Both the position numbers and the translations under genes were made by a program. From the NCBI GenBank assembly GCA_051201585.1, contig CP179198.1:1-64000 (forward strand): 64,000 bases of DNA. Direction: 5' to 3'. Below are positions 17,046 to 26,274 of this stretch, in pieces (within the stretch, counting starts at the first letter, position 1; the number at the start of each line of letters is the position of its first letter). The notes under the pieces are model-generated. The model was given only the letters and a program-made list of their open reading frames with translations, searched no databases and was not told the origin of the DNA. The DNA comes from UBA868 sp016776875. Lineage in GTDB: Bacteria; Pseudomonadota; Gammaproteobacteria; Arenicellales; UBA868.

Positions 17046-18425
17046 ATGAGTACCGGCAATATTGTTGAAATCATCGGCGCCGTTGTGGACGTTGAATTTC
17101 CCCGAGGCGCAGTGCCGCGTGTTTACGACGCGCTGAACGTCGGTGAGACAGGGCTGACGCTGGAAGTCCAGCAGCAACTGGGTGACGGCGTTGTGCGAAG
17201 TATCGCAATGGGCTCAAGCGATGGGCTCAAGCGAGGCCTCGAGGTAAGTAACACGGGAGCACCGATTACGGTCCCGGTGGGTGAGAAGACATTGGGCCGA
17301 ATCATGGATGTGTTGGGTAATCCCGTTGATGAAGCAGGCCCTGTCGGCGCCGAAACGGGTTCACCGATTCATCGAAAAGCGCCCGGCTATGCGGATCAGT
17401 CACCGACGGTTGAAATTCTCGAGACCGGTATCAAGGTGATTGACTTGATCATGCCGATTTCTAAAGGCGGCAAGATTGGCTTGTTTGGCGGCGCTGGGGT
17501 CGGCAAGACCGTCACGATTATGGAACTCATTAACAACATCGCAAAAGAACATTCCGGCCTGTCAGTTTTCGCGGGCGTGGGAGAGCGTACCCGGGAAGGC
17601 AATGACTTCTTCCACGAGATGAAAGAATCCGGCGTTCTCGACAAAGTCGCGATGGTGTTCGGGCAGATGAACGAGCCGCCCGGAAACCGTCTCAGGGTGG
17701 CGCTCACAGGCTTAACGATGGCAGAGCATTTCCGTGATGAGGGAAGGGACGTCCTGCTCTTCGTGGACAACATTTATCGTTACACCCTGGCCGGTACCGA
17801 GGTGTCCGCACTTTTAGGTCGAATGCCCTCAGCGGTGGGATATCAGCCGACCCTGGCGGCAGAAATGGGCGTGTTGCAGGAGCGGATTACCTCCACCCGA
17901 ACAGGTTCCATTACTTCATTTCAGGCGGTTTATGTGCCAGCCGATGACTTAACGGACCCATCGCCCGCCACAACATTTGCGCACTTGGATGCAACGCTCG
18001 TGCTCTCCCGACAGGTGGCTGAGCTGGGTATTTATCCTGCTGTGGATCCGCTGGACTCAACCAGTCGTCAGCTTGATCCGCTTGTTGTGGGCCAGGAACA
18101 CTACGATACCGCGCGTGCCGTTCAGGGCACTTTGCAACGCTATAAGGAGCTTCGAGACATCATTGCAATCCTCGGAATGGACGAGCTTTCCGAGGAAGAT
18201 AAGCAGGTGGTTAACCGGGCTCGAAAAATCCAAAGGTTCTTGTCACAACCATTCTTTGTTGCCGAAACCTTTACAGGATCGCCAGGTAAGTTTGTTTCGT
18301 TGAAGGACACCATTAGAGGTTTCCAGGGCATTATCGACGGACAGTACGACGACATTCCGGAGCAAGCGTTTTACATGGTGGGCGGTATCGAAGAAGCCGT
18401 TGAAAAAGCTAAAACGGTAACCTAA
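17046..18425 (+). CDS. atpD: F0F1 ATP synthase subunit beta
   Basis: Beta holds the catalytic sites for ATP synthesis. Length is 459 residues. Seen: P-loop GGAGVGKTVTIMELI near 150, the catalytic region GVGERTREGNDF, LLFVDNIYRYTLAGTEVSALLGRMPSAVGYQPTLA read in segments, and the DELSEED-type lever motif MDELSEEDK. AGAGGA precedes the ATG. Expected position between atpG and atpC. Confidence 0.98.
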   Translation: MSTGNIVEIIGAVVDVEFPRGAVPRVYDALNVGETGLTLEVQQQLGDGVVRSIAMGSSDGLKRGLEVSNTGAPITVPVGEKTLGRIMDVLGNPVDEAGPVGAETGSPIHRKAPGYADQSPTVEILETGIKVIDLIMPISKGGKIGLFGGAGVGKTVTIMELINNIAKEHSGLSVFAGVGERTREGNDFFHEMKESGVLDKVAMVFGQMNEPPGNRLRVALTGLTMAEHFRDEGRDVLLFVDNIYRYTLAGTEVSALLGRMPSAVGYQPTLAAEMGVLQERITSTRTGSITSFQAVYVPADDLTDPSPATTFAHLDATLVLSRQVAELGIYPAVDPLDSTSRQLDPLVVGQEHYDTARAVQGTLQRYKELRDIIAILGMDELSEEDKQVVNRARKIQRFLSQPFFVAETFTGSPGKFVSLKDTIRGFQGIIDGQYDDIPEQAFYMVGGIEEAVEKAKTVT

Positions 18426-18444
18426 GAGCGTCTAGCAGAACATC

Positions 18445-18867
18445 ATGGCCAATACGATCCAAGTTGAAATAGTCAGCGCTGAGGAAGAAGTCTGGTCCGG
18501 CGAGGGCACGATGATTTTCGCACCCGCTGAAATGGGTGAGATTGGTATCGCCCCTCAGCATGCTCCTCTTTTAACACGGCTAAAACCCGGAGAGATTCGG
18601 GTGCAACAAGAATCCGGAGAAGAGCAATTTTTCTTCGTGTCAGGCGGCATCCTCGAGGTTCAAGGCCATGTCGTCACGGTATTATCGGATACTGCGCTTC
18701 GAGCGGGCGATCTTGATGAAGCGGCTGCTCTAGAGGCGCAAAAGCGGGCCGAGCAGGCCATGAGTGATCGCAGCAGTGATATTGATCTTGCGAAAGCGAA
18801 AGCGGAACTGGTTCAGGCCGCCGCTCAGATTCGGGCGATTCAGAAACTTCGATCCAAGCGCGGCTAG
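18445..18867 (+). CDS. atpC: F0F1 ATP synthase subunit epsilon
   Basis: Epsilon binds gamma and inhibits ATP hydrolysis. The 140 residues show the N-terminal beta sandwich (IQVEIVSAEEEVWSGEG, APAEMGEIGIAPQHAPLLTRLKPGEI, FFVSGGILEV) and a C-terminal helical hairpin rich in Ala, Glu and Lys. It closes the atp operon. The 171-base gap before glmU contains no clear terminator, so readthrough into glmU is possible. Confidence 0.95.
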   Translation: MANTIQVEIVSAEEEVWSGEGTMIFAPAEMGEIGIAPQHAPLLTRLKPGEIRVQQESGEEQFFFVSGGILEVQGHVVTVLSDTALRAGDLDEAAALEAQKRAEQAMSDRSSDIDLAKAKAELVQAAAQIRAIQKLRSKRG

Positions 18868-19038
18868 CGCAGGCTTTGCTGAATAAGCGCGCGTAAAAAA
18901 CCCCGATAACCGGCTTTGATCTTAATCTTGATTCAAGTCATACGGGCGCAATATTAATAAGCTTAATACAATCCTTCGCGATCAATCGCGACCATCAATG
19001 TTGACCCCTGGACTGCGGATTGCAGTAGTATTCTTTTC

Positions 19039-20430
19039 ATGAAACTCGAAGTCGTGGTGCTCGCTGCCGGTAAAGGCACTCGCATGCGCTCGGCGCTGCC
19101 CAAAGTGTTGCATTTAGTCGCGGGTAAGCCGATGCTGTCGCACGTTATTGAAAGCGCTCAAAAACTATCTCCCGACCATATTCACGTTGTCTGTGGACAT
19201 GGCGCTGACCAAGTGCGCGAATATTTTTCTCATGACCCGACCATCAATTGGATATTCCAAGCTGAGCAACTGGGAACGGGGCATGCTGTTTGTCAGGCGT
19301 TGCCGGATATATCAACTCAGTCAACGGTACTGGTGTTGTACGGCGATATCCCCCTTATTTTGCCAGGCACGTTACAACGATTAACCGATGAGGCGCGCGA
19401 TGGGAGTCTGGCGCTGCTCAGCGCGAGTTTTGATAACCCGCACGGTTACGGCAGAGTGGTTCGAGATTCCGATAACGCGATTTGCGCGATCGTTGAAGAA
19501 GCAGATGCATCTCCTGACCAGCGAAAAATATCAGAGATCAACACCGGATTTATCGCGGCGCCCGCTGAAAAACTCAAAGACTGGTTGGATGCCGTTGATA
19601 ATAATAATAGTCAGGGAGAATATTATCTGACCGATATCGTTGGTGCAGCGGCCTGTTCCGGTACGCCGGTCAAAGGTGTGATCTGCGAAGATATCTCGGA
19701 AGTGATGGGGGTTAACAGCCGATCCGACTTAGCTAAGGCAGAGCGTAACTTTCAGCGTCGGGAAGCTGAAAAATTAATGGACGCCGGTCTAACGCTTGAC
19801 GATCCATCTCGGTTTGACCTTCGGGGTCAACTTGAATTTGGTGAGGACTGCCGAATGGACATCAATGTGGTGGTGTCGGGGACAGTAAAAATGGGTAAGA
19901 ATGTTTTGGTCGGCCCGAACAGTCAGATTAGCGATAGCGTGATTGGAGATAACGTCGAGATTCGGGCAAATAGCATTATAGAAGGCGCTTATATCGCTGA
20001 TCATTGTTCTGTAGGGCCATTTGCGAGGCTCAGGCCAGGGACCAAGCTTGCGACGGGTGCACGGATTGGAAACTTTGTCGAAACTAAAAACGCGGTTATC
20101 GGAGAAGACAGCAAAGCGAACCATCTCGCCTACGTGGGAGATGCTTCGGTGGGTCAGCGGGTCAACATCGGCGCGGGCGTCATTACCTGTAACTATGATG
20201 GCGCGAATAAACACCAAACGAAAATAGAGAACGATGCTTTTATTGGGTCTAACACTGCGTTGGTTGCACCCCTTACGGTCGGCGAAGGCGCTACCGTGGG
20301 AGCAGGCTCGGCCGTCAGTCGGGATGTGCCGGCAGGCCATCTCGCGGTGACCCGTGCGCAGCAAACGGTCAAGGACGGATGGGAGCGCCCCCAGAAAAAC
20401 AAAACGTCAAAAGGAGAAAATTCCCAGTGA
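19039..20430 (+). CDS. glmU: Bifunctional UDP-GlcNAc pyrophosphorylase / GlcN-1-P acetyltransferase
   Basis: GlmU acetylates glucosamine-1-phosphate and couples it to UTP, making UDP-GlcNAc for peptidoglycan and LPS. Length is 463 residues. Seen: N-terminal nucleotidyltransferase signature LAAGKGTRMRSALPKVLH, LYGDIPLI, then from about 250 the left-handed beta-helix of hexapeptide repeats (IGDNVEIRANSIIEGAYI, HCSVGPFARLRPGTKL), ending with the acetyl-CoA site NYDGANKHQT and GSNTALVAPLTVG. It is followed 33 bases later by glmS, which makes its substrate precursor. Confidence 0.97.
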   Translation: MKLEVVVLAAGKGTRMRSALPKVLHLVAGKPMLSHVIESAQKLSPDHIHVVCGHGADQVREYFSHDPTINWIFQAEQLGTGHAVCQALPDISTQSTVLVLYGDIPLILPGTLQRLTDEARDGSLALLSASFDNPHGYGRVVRDSDNAICAIVEEADASPDQRKISEINTGFIAAPAEKLKDWLDAVDNNNSQGEYYLTDIVGAAACSGTPVKGVICEDISEVMGVNSRSDLAKAERNFQRREAEKLMDAGLTLDDPSRFDLRGQLEFGEDCRMDINVVVSGTVKMGKNVLVGPNSQISDSVIGDNVEIRANSIIEGAYIADHCSVGPFARLRPGTKLATGARIGNFVETKNAVIGEDSKANHLAYVGDASVGQRVNIGAGVITCNYDGANKHQTKIENDAFIGSNTALVAPLTVGEGATVGAGSAVSRDVPAGHLAVTRAQQTVKDGWERPQKNKTSKGENSQ

Positions 20431-20463
20431 TCTCCGACAAGTTAACTAGAAGATAATCAGCTT

Positions 20464-22293
20464 ATGTGTGGAATTGTCGGCGCCGTTAGACATACTCAAG
20501 CCAGCGAGTTCTTGCTGGAAGGCCTTCGTCGTCTTGAGTATCGGGGCTATGATTCAGCGGGTGTTGTGGTGATCAATGATGACGGCGCGCTCGAACGGGC
20601 AAGAACCGTTGGGAAGGTTGTCGAACTCGAACAAGCGTTGTTAAAAACGCCGCTTGTCGGCAATACCGGTATTGCCCATACAAGGTGGGCGACTCATGGC
20701 GGCGTGACCGAGCCGAATGCACATCCACATATTTGTAACGGTGTACTTGCTCTGGTTTGCAACGGCATTGTGGAAAATCATGAATCACTGCGCCATGCAC
20801 AGCGCGCAGCGGGATTGACATTTAGTTCGCAGACAGATACTGAGGTGGTCGTGCACCAGGTATATCTCCACCTTCAGGATGGTCTTGATCTCGCGGCAGC
20901 TGTTCGCGCAACCATGAATCAGCTTGAAGGCAGCTTCGCTTTAGCGGTGGTTCATGCCGGGGAGCCCGAGCGCTTGGTCGCGGCTCGACAGGGCCCACCT
21001 TTACTGCTCGGTCGTTCGGATAACGAGAGCTTCGTTGCCTCCGATATCACAGCGCTTTTGACTGCTACCCGGGACTACCAGGTGCTTGAAAACGGCGATG
21101 TGGCAGATTTAAACGGCGTTGAATGCGTGATTACCAATAACGGCGGGGACGTCGTTGATCGTGTTGTGCACACCAGTTCCCAGTCAGGGAAAGGCGTAGA
21201 GTTAGGTGAACATCAACATTTCATGCAAAAAGAGATTCACGAGCAACCCCGGGCGATTGCGGATACGCTAGAAGGTCGATTGCTGGGTGATCAGGTGCTC
21301 GAGGCGTCATTCGGCGCCGGCGCCGCGGATATTTTCGACGTAACACAAAGAGTGCAAATTATTGCGTGTGGCACAAGCTATCACGCGGGACTGGTTGCAC
21401 AGCACTGGCTCGAGTATGTGGGTGTGCCATGTGAAATTGAGGTGGCTAGTGAGTATCGCTACCGTCGCCATGCCCATCAGGATGGCACGCTCGTGGTCAC
21501 TATTTCCCAATCCGGCGAGACGGCCGATACGTTAGCGGCCTTGGAGGAAGCAAAGCGTCAGGGGATTGTGGGTTCGTTAGTCGTTTGTAATGTGCCAGAA
21601 TCTTCTTTGGTTCGTGAATCTGATCTTGCCCTCATGACCCATTGCGGACCCGAGATTGGTGTGGCGTCTACAAAGACCTTTGTCAGCGCAATGACGGGTC
21701 TTTTACTTTTGGCTTTGGTGCTCTCAAGAAGAAAGGGTTTTGATCAAGGCTTTGAGTCCCATGTGGTTCGACAGGTGCGCACGCTGCCCGGGGCGGTGGA
21801 GGCCGTGCTTCGGATGGAAGCTGATATCGCAGAAATGGCCAAAGTGTTTGGCGATAAAGCGAATGCCTTGTTCTTGGGGCGAGGGGTTCATTTTCCCATC
21901 GCGATGGAGGGCGCTCTAAAACTCAAAGAGATCTCCTATATTCATGCCGAAGCTTATCCCGCCGGCGAATTGAAGCACGGACCCTTGGCCCTTGTAGATG
22001 AAAAAATGCCGGTGGTTGCGGTAGCGCCAAATGACCTGCTGATTGAAAAACTCAAATCGAATCTTGAAGAGGTTCGCGCGCGTGGCGGGCGGTTATATCT
22101 TTTCGCAGATCCACACTCCGGCCTTGTTGAGAGCGAGGATGTTCGCATTCTCCAGGTTGCGCCAGTCGATAGCGCTATTGCGCCTATTATTTACTCAGTG
22201 CCACTGCAACTTCTTTCTTATCACGTCGCTTTAATCAAGGGCACAGACGTCGATAAACCACGCAACCTGGCGAAATCAGTGACTGTCGAGTAG
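20464..22293 (+). CDS. glmS: Glutamine-fructose-6-phosphate aminotransferase (isomerizing)
   Basis: GlmS makes glucosamine-6-phosphate from fructose-6-phosphate and glutamine, the first step toward UDP-GlcNAc. Length is 609 residues. Seen: MCGIVGAV with catalytic Cys2, the glutaminase loops GYDSAGV and HTRWATHGG, then two SIS domains (IACGTSYHAG, SQSGETADTL, EIGVASTKTF, GRGVHFPIAMEGALKLKEISY) and the terminal DKPRNLAKSVTVE. The upstream gap to glmU is short. I do not see a GlmZ-type target or a glmS ribozyme in it. Confidence 0.98.
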   Translation: MCGIVGAVRHTQASEFLLEGLRRLEYRGYDSAGVVVINDDGALERARTVGKVVELEQALLKTPLVGNTGIAHTRWATHGGVTEPNAHPHICNGVLALVCNGIVENHESLRHAQRAAGLTFSSQTDTEVVVHQVYLHLQDGLDLAAAVRATMNQLEGSFALAVVHAGEPERLVAARQGPPLLLGRSDNESFVASDITALLTATRDYQVLENGDVADLNGVECVITNNGGDVVDRVVHTSSQSGKGVELGEHQHFMQKEIHEQPRAIADTLEGRLLGDQVLEASFGAGAADIFDVTQRVQIIACGTSYHAGLVAQHWLEYVGVPCEIEVASEYRYRRHAHQDGTLVVTISQSGETADTLAALEEAKRQGIVGSLVVCNVPESSLVRESDLALMTHCGPEIGVASTKTFVSAMTGLLLLALVLSRRKGFDQGFESHVVRQVRTLPGAVEAVLRMEADIAEMAKVFGDKANALFLGRGVHFPIAMEGALKLKEISYIHAEAYPAGELKHGPLALVDEKMPVVAVAPNDLLIEKLKSNLEEVRARGGRLYLFADPHSGLVESEDVRILQVAPVDSAIAPIIYSVPLQLLSYHVALIKGTDVDKPRNLAKSVTVE

Positions 22294-22640
22294 GGTTTTT
22301 ATTAGCAACAGATCACAAAGAAAAGTAGTAGTATTTCCTTCATATTCACAGACGGGGAAAGAATTTATTTCTGGGCGCCACTACATTCATTTAAAGTGCG
22401 CTTTTGTTATTTTTAGTATGATGTTAACCAGAATAAATAAGATCATACCGTACGTTTGGCTACTAATTTTCTTAGAAAAACTCATTACTTAGAATGAAAT
22501 TTAATTGAGGAGGGGCAGATCGAATCGGTCTCTCGTTTCGATCCTGTTTTAGCTCCTACCTGTGATTTATAGTCGCATTAAGGTCTTGTCTGTAAAAATC
22601 CTAATATTCTGAAAATAAAAAAATTAACGTAAATATATTT
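22294..22640. other. AT-rich intergenic region between glmS and the radical SAM gene
   Basis: No coding frame. The stretch is clearly more AT-rich than glmS and matches the composition of the following radical SAM gene, suggesting the transferred segment begins near 22300. It contains one hairpin with a downstream T run (see next entry). The last 45 bases before 22641 are almost pure A/T, with no good Shine-Dalgarno for the radical SAM start. Confidence 0.5.
22518..22550 (+). terminator. Hairpin plus T run, probable intrinsic terminator
   Basis: Seen: GATCGAA (22518-22524) pairs perfectly with TTCGATC (22537-22543) across a 12-base loop, followed by CTGTTTT. It could end transcription from the atp-glm block. 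The stem is short (7 bp) and the T run only four, so activity is uncertain. Confidence 0.4.
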
Positions 22641-24071
22641 ATGAAAGAAAACCGGATAGTATTTTTGAAGCCGCCGGATAGGTTTCTTGAAGATGAATTT
22701 GTGTACCAGCAGTTAGGGCCCCACTTTCTTCAATCTTATCTGCAATTACATGGCATTCAATCTGACATTTTGGTGCTTTATGAAAAACCTGATAGTAGAT
22801 CGGCGCGTTTATCCGGTGAGACGAATGCACCTAGGCTACAAGATCTTGGCATGTTGTTGCTGAAGGACGGAGTTACGGTCGATATTGATTTCAATATAAG
22901 TGTTTTTGAGAATTATGATGTTGTGGGAATGTCGGTGATGACACCCCAAGCCCCTGACGCGTATCTTTTAAATATGGAGCTCAAATCTCAGTTCCCCAAC
23001 GTTACCACTGTGATTGGCGGGTCCCACCCGAGGTACTATCAAAATCAAGTTGAAACTCTCCCGCCATCTCATTCCTTTGATTTTATTGTTCCTCAAGATG
23101 GATGGGAACCAATACTCCAGATAGCGACTGGACAAGTAACGAAGGCAGACAAATCCCAGGTGTTGGTCAGTAACCTTCCAAAGTTAGAAATGTTGCCTCC
23201 ACCAACGAGGCCAATAGGTTTATTGGAAAAATATCAATTTAAGATCGCGGGCGCTCCTGCATTTCATACGATTACAGCTCTAGGCTGTCCTTTCACCTGC
23301 CATTTTTGCGAGTCAGGGATTGAGAGGGTGCGGATGTTTTCAGAGGAGATGGTCACCGCTGATCTTGACAGCATATCTAGCGCTCAGAAGGAATTAGGTT
23401 ATTTGAAATCTGCTGTAATGTTTTTTGATGATGTTGGTTTGATGAGTCCAAAACAAGTTGAAAAGCTTTCTGCTCTAGTAGCTGCAAGGGGTTTTGATAC
23501 TTGGCGAGCATTTACTCATGCTTATCTTGTTGTGAAACATAAAGAGCGCCTCCTAAACCCATTTGTAAAGACGGGCGGCAGAAGAATCGGCTTAGGAATT
23601 GAGACAGGATCTCAACGCTCTTTGGACATGATTAATAAGAGAAACGGGAAAAGCCAATCTGTCTCAGATCATTTTGAAGCAATTAGGGTCGCTAATGATC
23701 TTGGTATTGCAGTTGATGCTTTTACAATGATTTACCCCTGGGAGGACGAAGAGGATCTCCGCGAAACAACAAAATTGGTCGAGTTTGTTGCGTCCAACAA
23801 GGTAAATGGTATTGACATCGATGGTAGACCGCTTATGAACCACGTTGATTCAACTATTATGTCACCATTTCAAGGAACTAAATTTTACGATTTAATTAGG
23901 TTGGGGAAAATTCCCGATGTTGCTATTGACCTTGAGCTAGATCCAGGTACAACTTTTTATAAGGGGGAAAAGGGTGGCTCTGGATGGCCATATCTTCAGA
24001 CAAAGTTACCAAAAGAGGAGTACGAGGCAGCGCAGAAATATAGAAATTCTTTGCGACCTAAATATCGTTAA
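22641..24071 (+). CDS. Radical SAM protein with N-terminal B12-binding-like domain
   Basis: A 476-residue radical SAM enzyme of unknown reaction. Residues 1-190 resemble the B12-binding domain that precedes many radical SAM cores (DVVGMSVMTPQ, TTVIGGSHPRYY), but the cobalamin motif DxHxxG is absent. The core begins near 208 with the cluster motif CPFTCHFC (Cys216, 220, 223), followed by the family-typical FFDDVGLMSP, GLGIETGSQRSLDMINK and MIYPWEDEEDL. Base composition is more AT-rich than the housekeeping neighbours, and no partner gene is adjacent. Methyltransferase, methylthiotransferase-like or lipid/antibiotic modification roles are all possible. Confidence 0.85.
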   Translation: MKENRIVFLKPPDRFLEDEFVYQQLGPHFLQSYLQLHGIQSDILVLYEKPDSRSARLSGETNAPRLQDLGMLLLKDGVTVDIDFNISVFENYDVVGMSVMTPQAPDAYLLNMELKSQFPNVTTVIGGSHPRYYQNQVETLPPSHSFDFIVPQDGWEPILQIATGQVTKADKSQVLVSNLPKLEMLPPPTRPIGLLEKYQFKIAGAPAFHTITALGCPFTCHFCESGIERVRMFSEEMVTADLDSISSAQKELGYLKSAVMFFDDVGLMSPKQVEKLSALVAARGFDTWRAFTHAYLVVKHKERLLNPFVKTGGRRIGLGIETGSQRSLDMINKRNGKSQSVSDHFEAIRVANDLGIAVDAFTMIYPWEDEEDLRETTKLVEFVASNKVNGIDIDGRPLMNHVDSTIMSPFQGTKFYDLIRLGKIPDVAIDLELDPGTTFYKGEKGGSGWPYLQTKLPKEEYEAAQKYRNSLRPKYR

Positions 24072-24107
24072 ATTAATTTATTTTTTAACTGAGTTTGTGT
24101 ATGAAAA

Positions 24108-24141
24108 AAATTAATGAATAAATTTTTTTATTCATTAATTT
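24108..24141. terminator. Strong bidirectional hairpin terminator
   Basis: Seen: a perfect 15-bp stem (24108-24122 with 24127-24141) and a TTTT loop. It is made almost only of A and T with A-rich and T-rich flanks on both sides. It lies exactly between the converging radical SAM and Sel1-repeat genes, so it can serve both. Confidence 0.75.
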
Positions 24142-24147
24142 ATCGTT

Positions 24148-24727
24148 TTAACAACCCTTATATTGGTTTCGTGCGCATTTCTGCGCAAGTTCTTCTGCAA
24201 TTCCGATTTGAGCCGCAATCATTCGTTTTTCAATGATCTCTCGAGATTTTCTACCGTTTGCGTTTCCATTTAACGCAGAAATGCTAAACCACATATGAGC
24301 ATAAATAAAATCCTCTGGAAGGCCTCGCCTGTTTGCATACATCACCCCTAGATTATTTTGAGCATTGGGATCTCCCTGTTCAGCAGCGAGGGTGTACCAC
24401 TTCAGAGCAGCCTTGTAGTCCTGAAGCACACTGATGCCTGACCATTAACATCACACCCAGACGAAACTGGGCGTCGATATGTTCCTGCTCGGCCGCACGG
24501 GTGTACCACTTTACCGCTGTCTCATAATGCTGAGAGACGCCCTCTCCCTTAGAGTACATAAACCCCAGATTGTACTGGGAGGGAGAATGGCCTTGTTCGG
24601 CAAGAGGCTTCCATTCGCTAAGCGCCGTTGCGAAGTCATCGCTGTGGTAAGCATTCACTCCCTTGAGGAAATTGTTACCCGAGCTGGTTCCGATGCTGCC
24701 CAGAAGAAGGACAAGGGTGAGAGACAA
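24148..24727 (-). pseudogene. Sel1-repeat (TPR-like) exported protein, frameshifted
   Basis: Two overlapping minus-strand frames make one Sel1-repeat protein. The first (start TTG 24727) has a hydrophobic signal segment (LTLVLLLGSIGTSSG) and about two repeats (QYNLGFMYSKGEGVSQHYETAV then KWYTRAAEQ). It loses the frame after FRLGVM. The second frame resumes with LQDYKAALKWYTLAAEQG and a further repeat, ending at 24148. The expected seven residues between (YANGQGV-like) are replaced by 22 bases, so at least one indel, perhaps two compensating ones, lies near 24432-24453. Sel1 proteins are adaptors in the periplasm or host interaction; no specific role can be given. Confidence 0.7.
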
Positions 24728-24889
24728 GGTTGTGGCTAAATTTTTTATTGAACGAGTGTAGGACCAAATCGCGATTTTTTAACATCAATTTTTAAGCGTT
24801 AAAAGTTTTTAGGTGAGGTAGGAAGAATCTATGACGTCAATCACGTAGAGTACGTTTATCGGCAAACTGCGCTATAAGGAGCTTCTCAG

Positions 24890-25216
24890 ATGATTATTGT
24901 ATTGGTGACGTTTCCTATCTCATCCGAATTAGATGCAAAACAATTGAAAGAAAAATTTCTTGAAACTGCGCCAATCTATCAAGATACACAAGGACTCCTC
25001 AGGAAGAACTATATTGTGGACCTGGATAATCACCGTGCGGGCGGGGTTTACTGCTTCGATACGAAAATCAACGCAAAGAATTGGTTTGATGACGCTCGAA
25101 TTGCGTGGATTACGGAGAGATATTCGAAACCAAACATCGAATTTTTCGAGAATCCGGTTATTGTTGATAATGACGGGCAGCAGATTATTGAATCCGCATT
25201 ACCTTCAGCTGATTAA
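24890..25216 (+). CDS. Small YdhR-like (ABM-fold) putative monooxygenase
   Basis: A 108-residue protein matching the YdhR-type dimeric alpha/beta barrel family: the start MIIVLVTFPIS, the FLETAPIYQDTQGLLRKNYI segment and GGVYCFDTKINAKNWF. These proteins resemble quinone and aromatic-polyketide monooxygenases without cofactors, but YdhR itself has no proven substrate. AAGGAG sits eight bases before the ATG. It precedes pdxA by 24 bases and may be cotranscribed with it. Confidence 0.75.
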   Translation: MIIVLVTFPISSELDAKQLKEKFLETAPIYQDTQGLLRKNYIVDLDNHRAGGVYCFDTKINAKNWFDDARIAWITERYSKPNIEFFENPVIVDNDGQQIIESALPSAD

Positions 25217-25240
25217 GAAGTTTTTGTTGTAACGAATTCA

Positions 25241-26209
25241 ATGAACGATAAAACCAAATACATTGCGCTAACAACAGGTGAGCCCGCCGGCATTGGCCCT
25301 GAACTGGCTGTTCAGTTGCTTCAGGAACCGGTAACTGATCATTTATGTATCTTTGCGGATCCTGATCTTTTGCTTGAGCGAGCGACTTTGATCGGCGCGT
25401 CTTTAGCGATCAAGGGCGATACGCTTTTAGGGCCAGGCGGGACGGCGCAAATTTATCCCGTTGAGCTAAATGGCCCGTCGATTGCAGGTGATCTCGATAC
25501 AAACAATGCGCCCTATGTTATCGAGATGTTGACGCGTGCCGTGGATGGTTGCCTTACTGGAGAGTTTGCAGCAATGGTGACCGCGCCGGTGCAAAAAAGT
25601 ACGTTGATCGAGGCGGGCAATGCGTTTGTGGGCCATACGGAGTTTCTTGCTGAGCGAGCGGGGGTTTCAAAACCGGTGATGATGCTGGCGAACGACCACC
25701 TGCGGGTTGCGCTTGTCACGATTCATATGCCGCTAAGCGAGGTGCCCGGCGCAATTACGCAAGAAAGTCTTGAGACAGTGCTCCGGGTGACCGATTCCGA
25801 TCTCCGGCGTCGTTTTCAAATTTCCAATCCTGTGATTGGGGTATGTGGATTAAATCCTCACGCGGGTGAATCGGGCCATTTGGGTAAAGAGGAACAAGAA
25901 GTCATTTCGCCCGTTTTGGAGCGTTTGTGTTTGGAGGGGCTTGATCTTAGAGGGCCATTATCGGCAGATACAGCCTTTACGACACAGAAACTGAAAGACC
26001 TCGACGTGGTTGTGGCTATGTTTCACGATCAGGGGCTGCCGGTGATCAAACATCAAGGTTTCGGTGAAGTTGTCAATGTGACGCTTGGCCTGCCCTTTGT
26101 TCGGACCTCGGTCGATCATGGAACGGCCTTGGATCTCGCCGGTACCGGTCGCGCAGATGTGAGTAGTTTGATGAGTGCTGTCCGGCTAGCGAAAAAACTA
26201 TGTGGTTAA
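25241..26209 (+). CDS. pdxA: 4-hydroxythreonine-4-phosphate dehydrogenase
   Basis: PdxA oxidises 4-phosphohydroxy-L-threonine in the DXP-dependent pyridoxal phosphate pathway. Length is 322 residues. Seen: TTGEPAGIGPELA at the N-terminus, VTAPVQKSTLIEAG, FVGHTEFLAERAG (metal/substrate histidine), CGLNPHAGESGHLG, and HDQGLPVIKHQGFG near the end. pdxA precedes rsmA, as in enterobacteria, but surA and apaGH are not adjacent. Confidence 0.96.
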   Translation: MNDKTKYIALTTGEPAGIGPELAVQLLQEPVTDHLCIFADPDLLLERATLIGASLAIKGDTLLGPGGTAQIYPVELNGPSIAGDLDTNNAPYVIEMLTRAVDGCLTGEFAAMVTAPVQKSTLIEAGNAFVGHTEFLAERAGVSKPVMMLANDHLRVALVTIHMPLSEVPGAITQESLETVLRVTDSDLRRRFQISNPVIGVCGLNPHAGESGHLGKEEQEVISPVLERLCLEGLDLRGPLSADTAFTTQKLKDLDVVVAMFHDQGLPVIKHQGFGEVVNVTLGLPFVRTSVDHGTALDLAGTGRADVSSLMSAVRLAKKLCG

Positions 26210-26274
26210 GCTTGGAGCTGGCCAAAGCATCTCGACCCTCTTATGTTTAGTGCTTTAAATTAAAAACAACTCAT

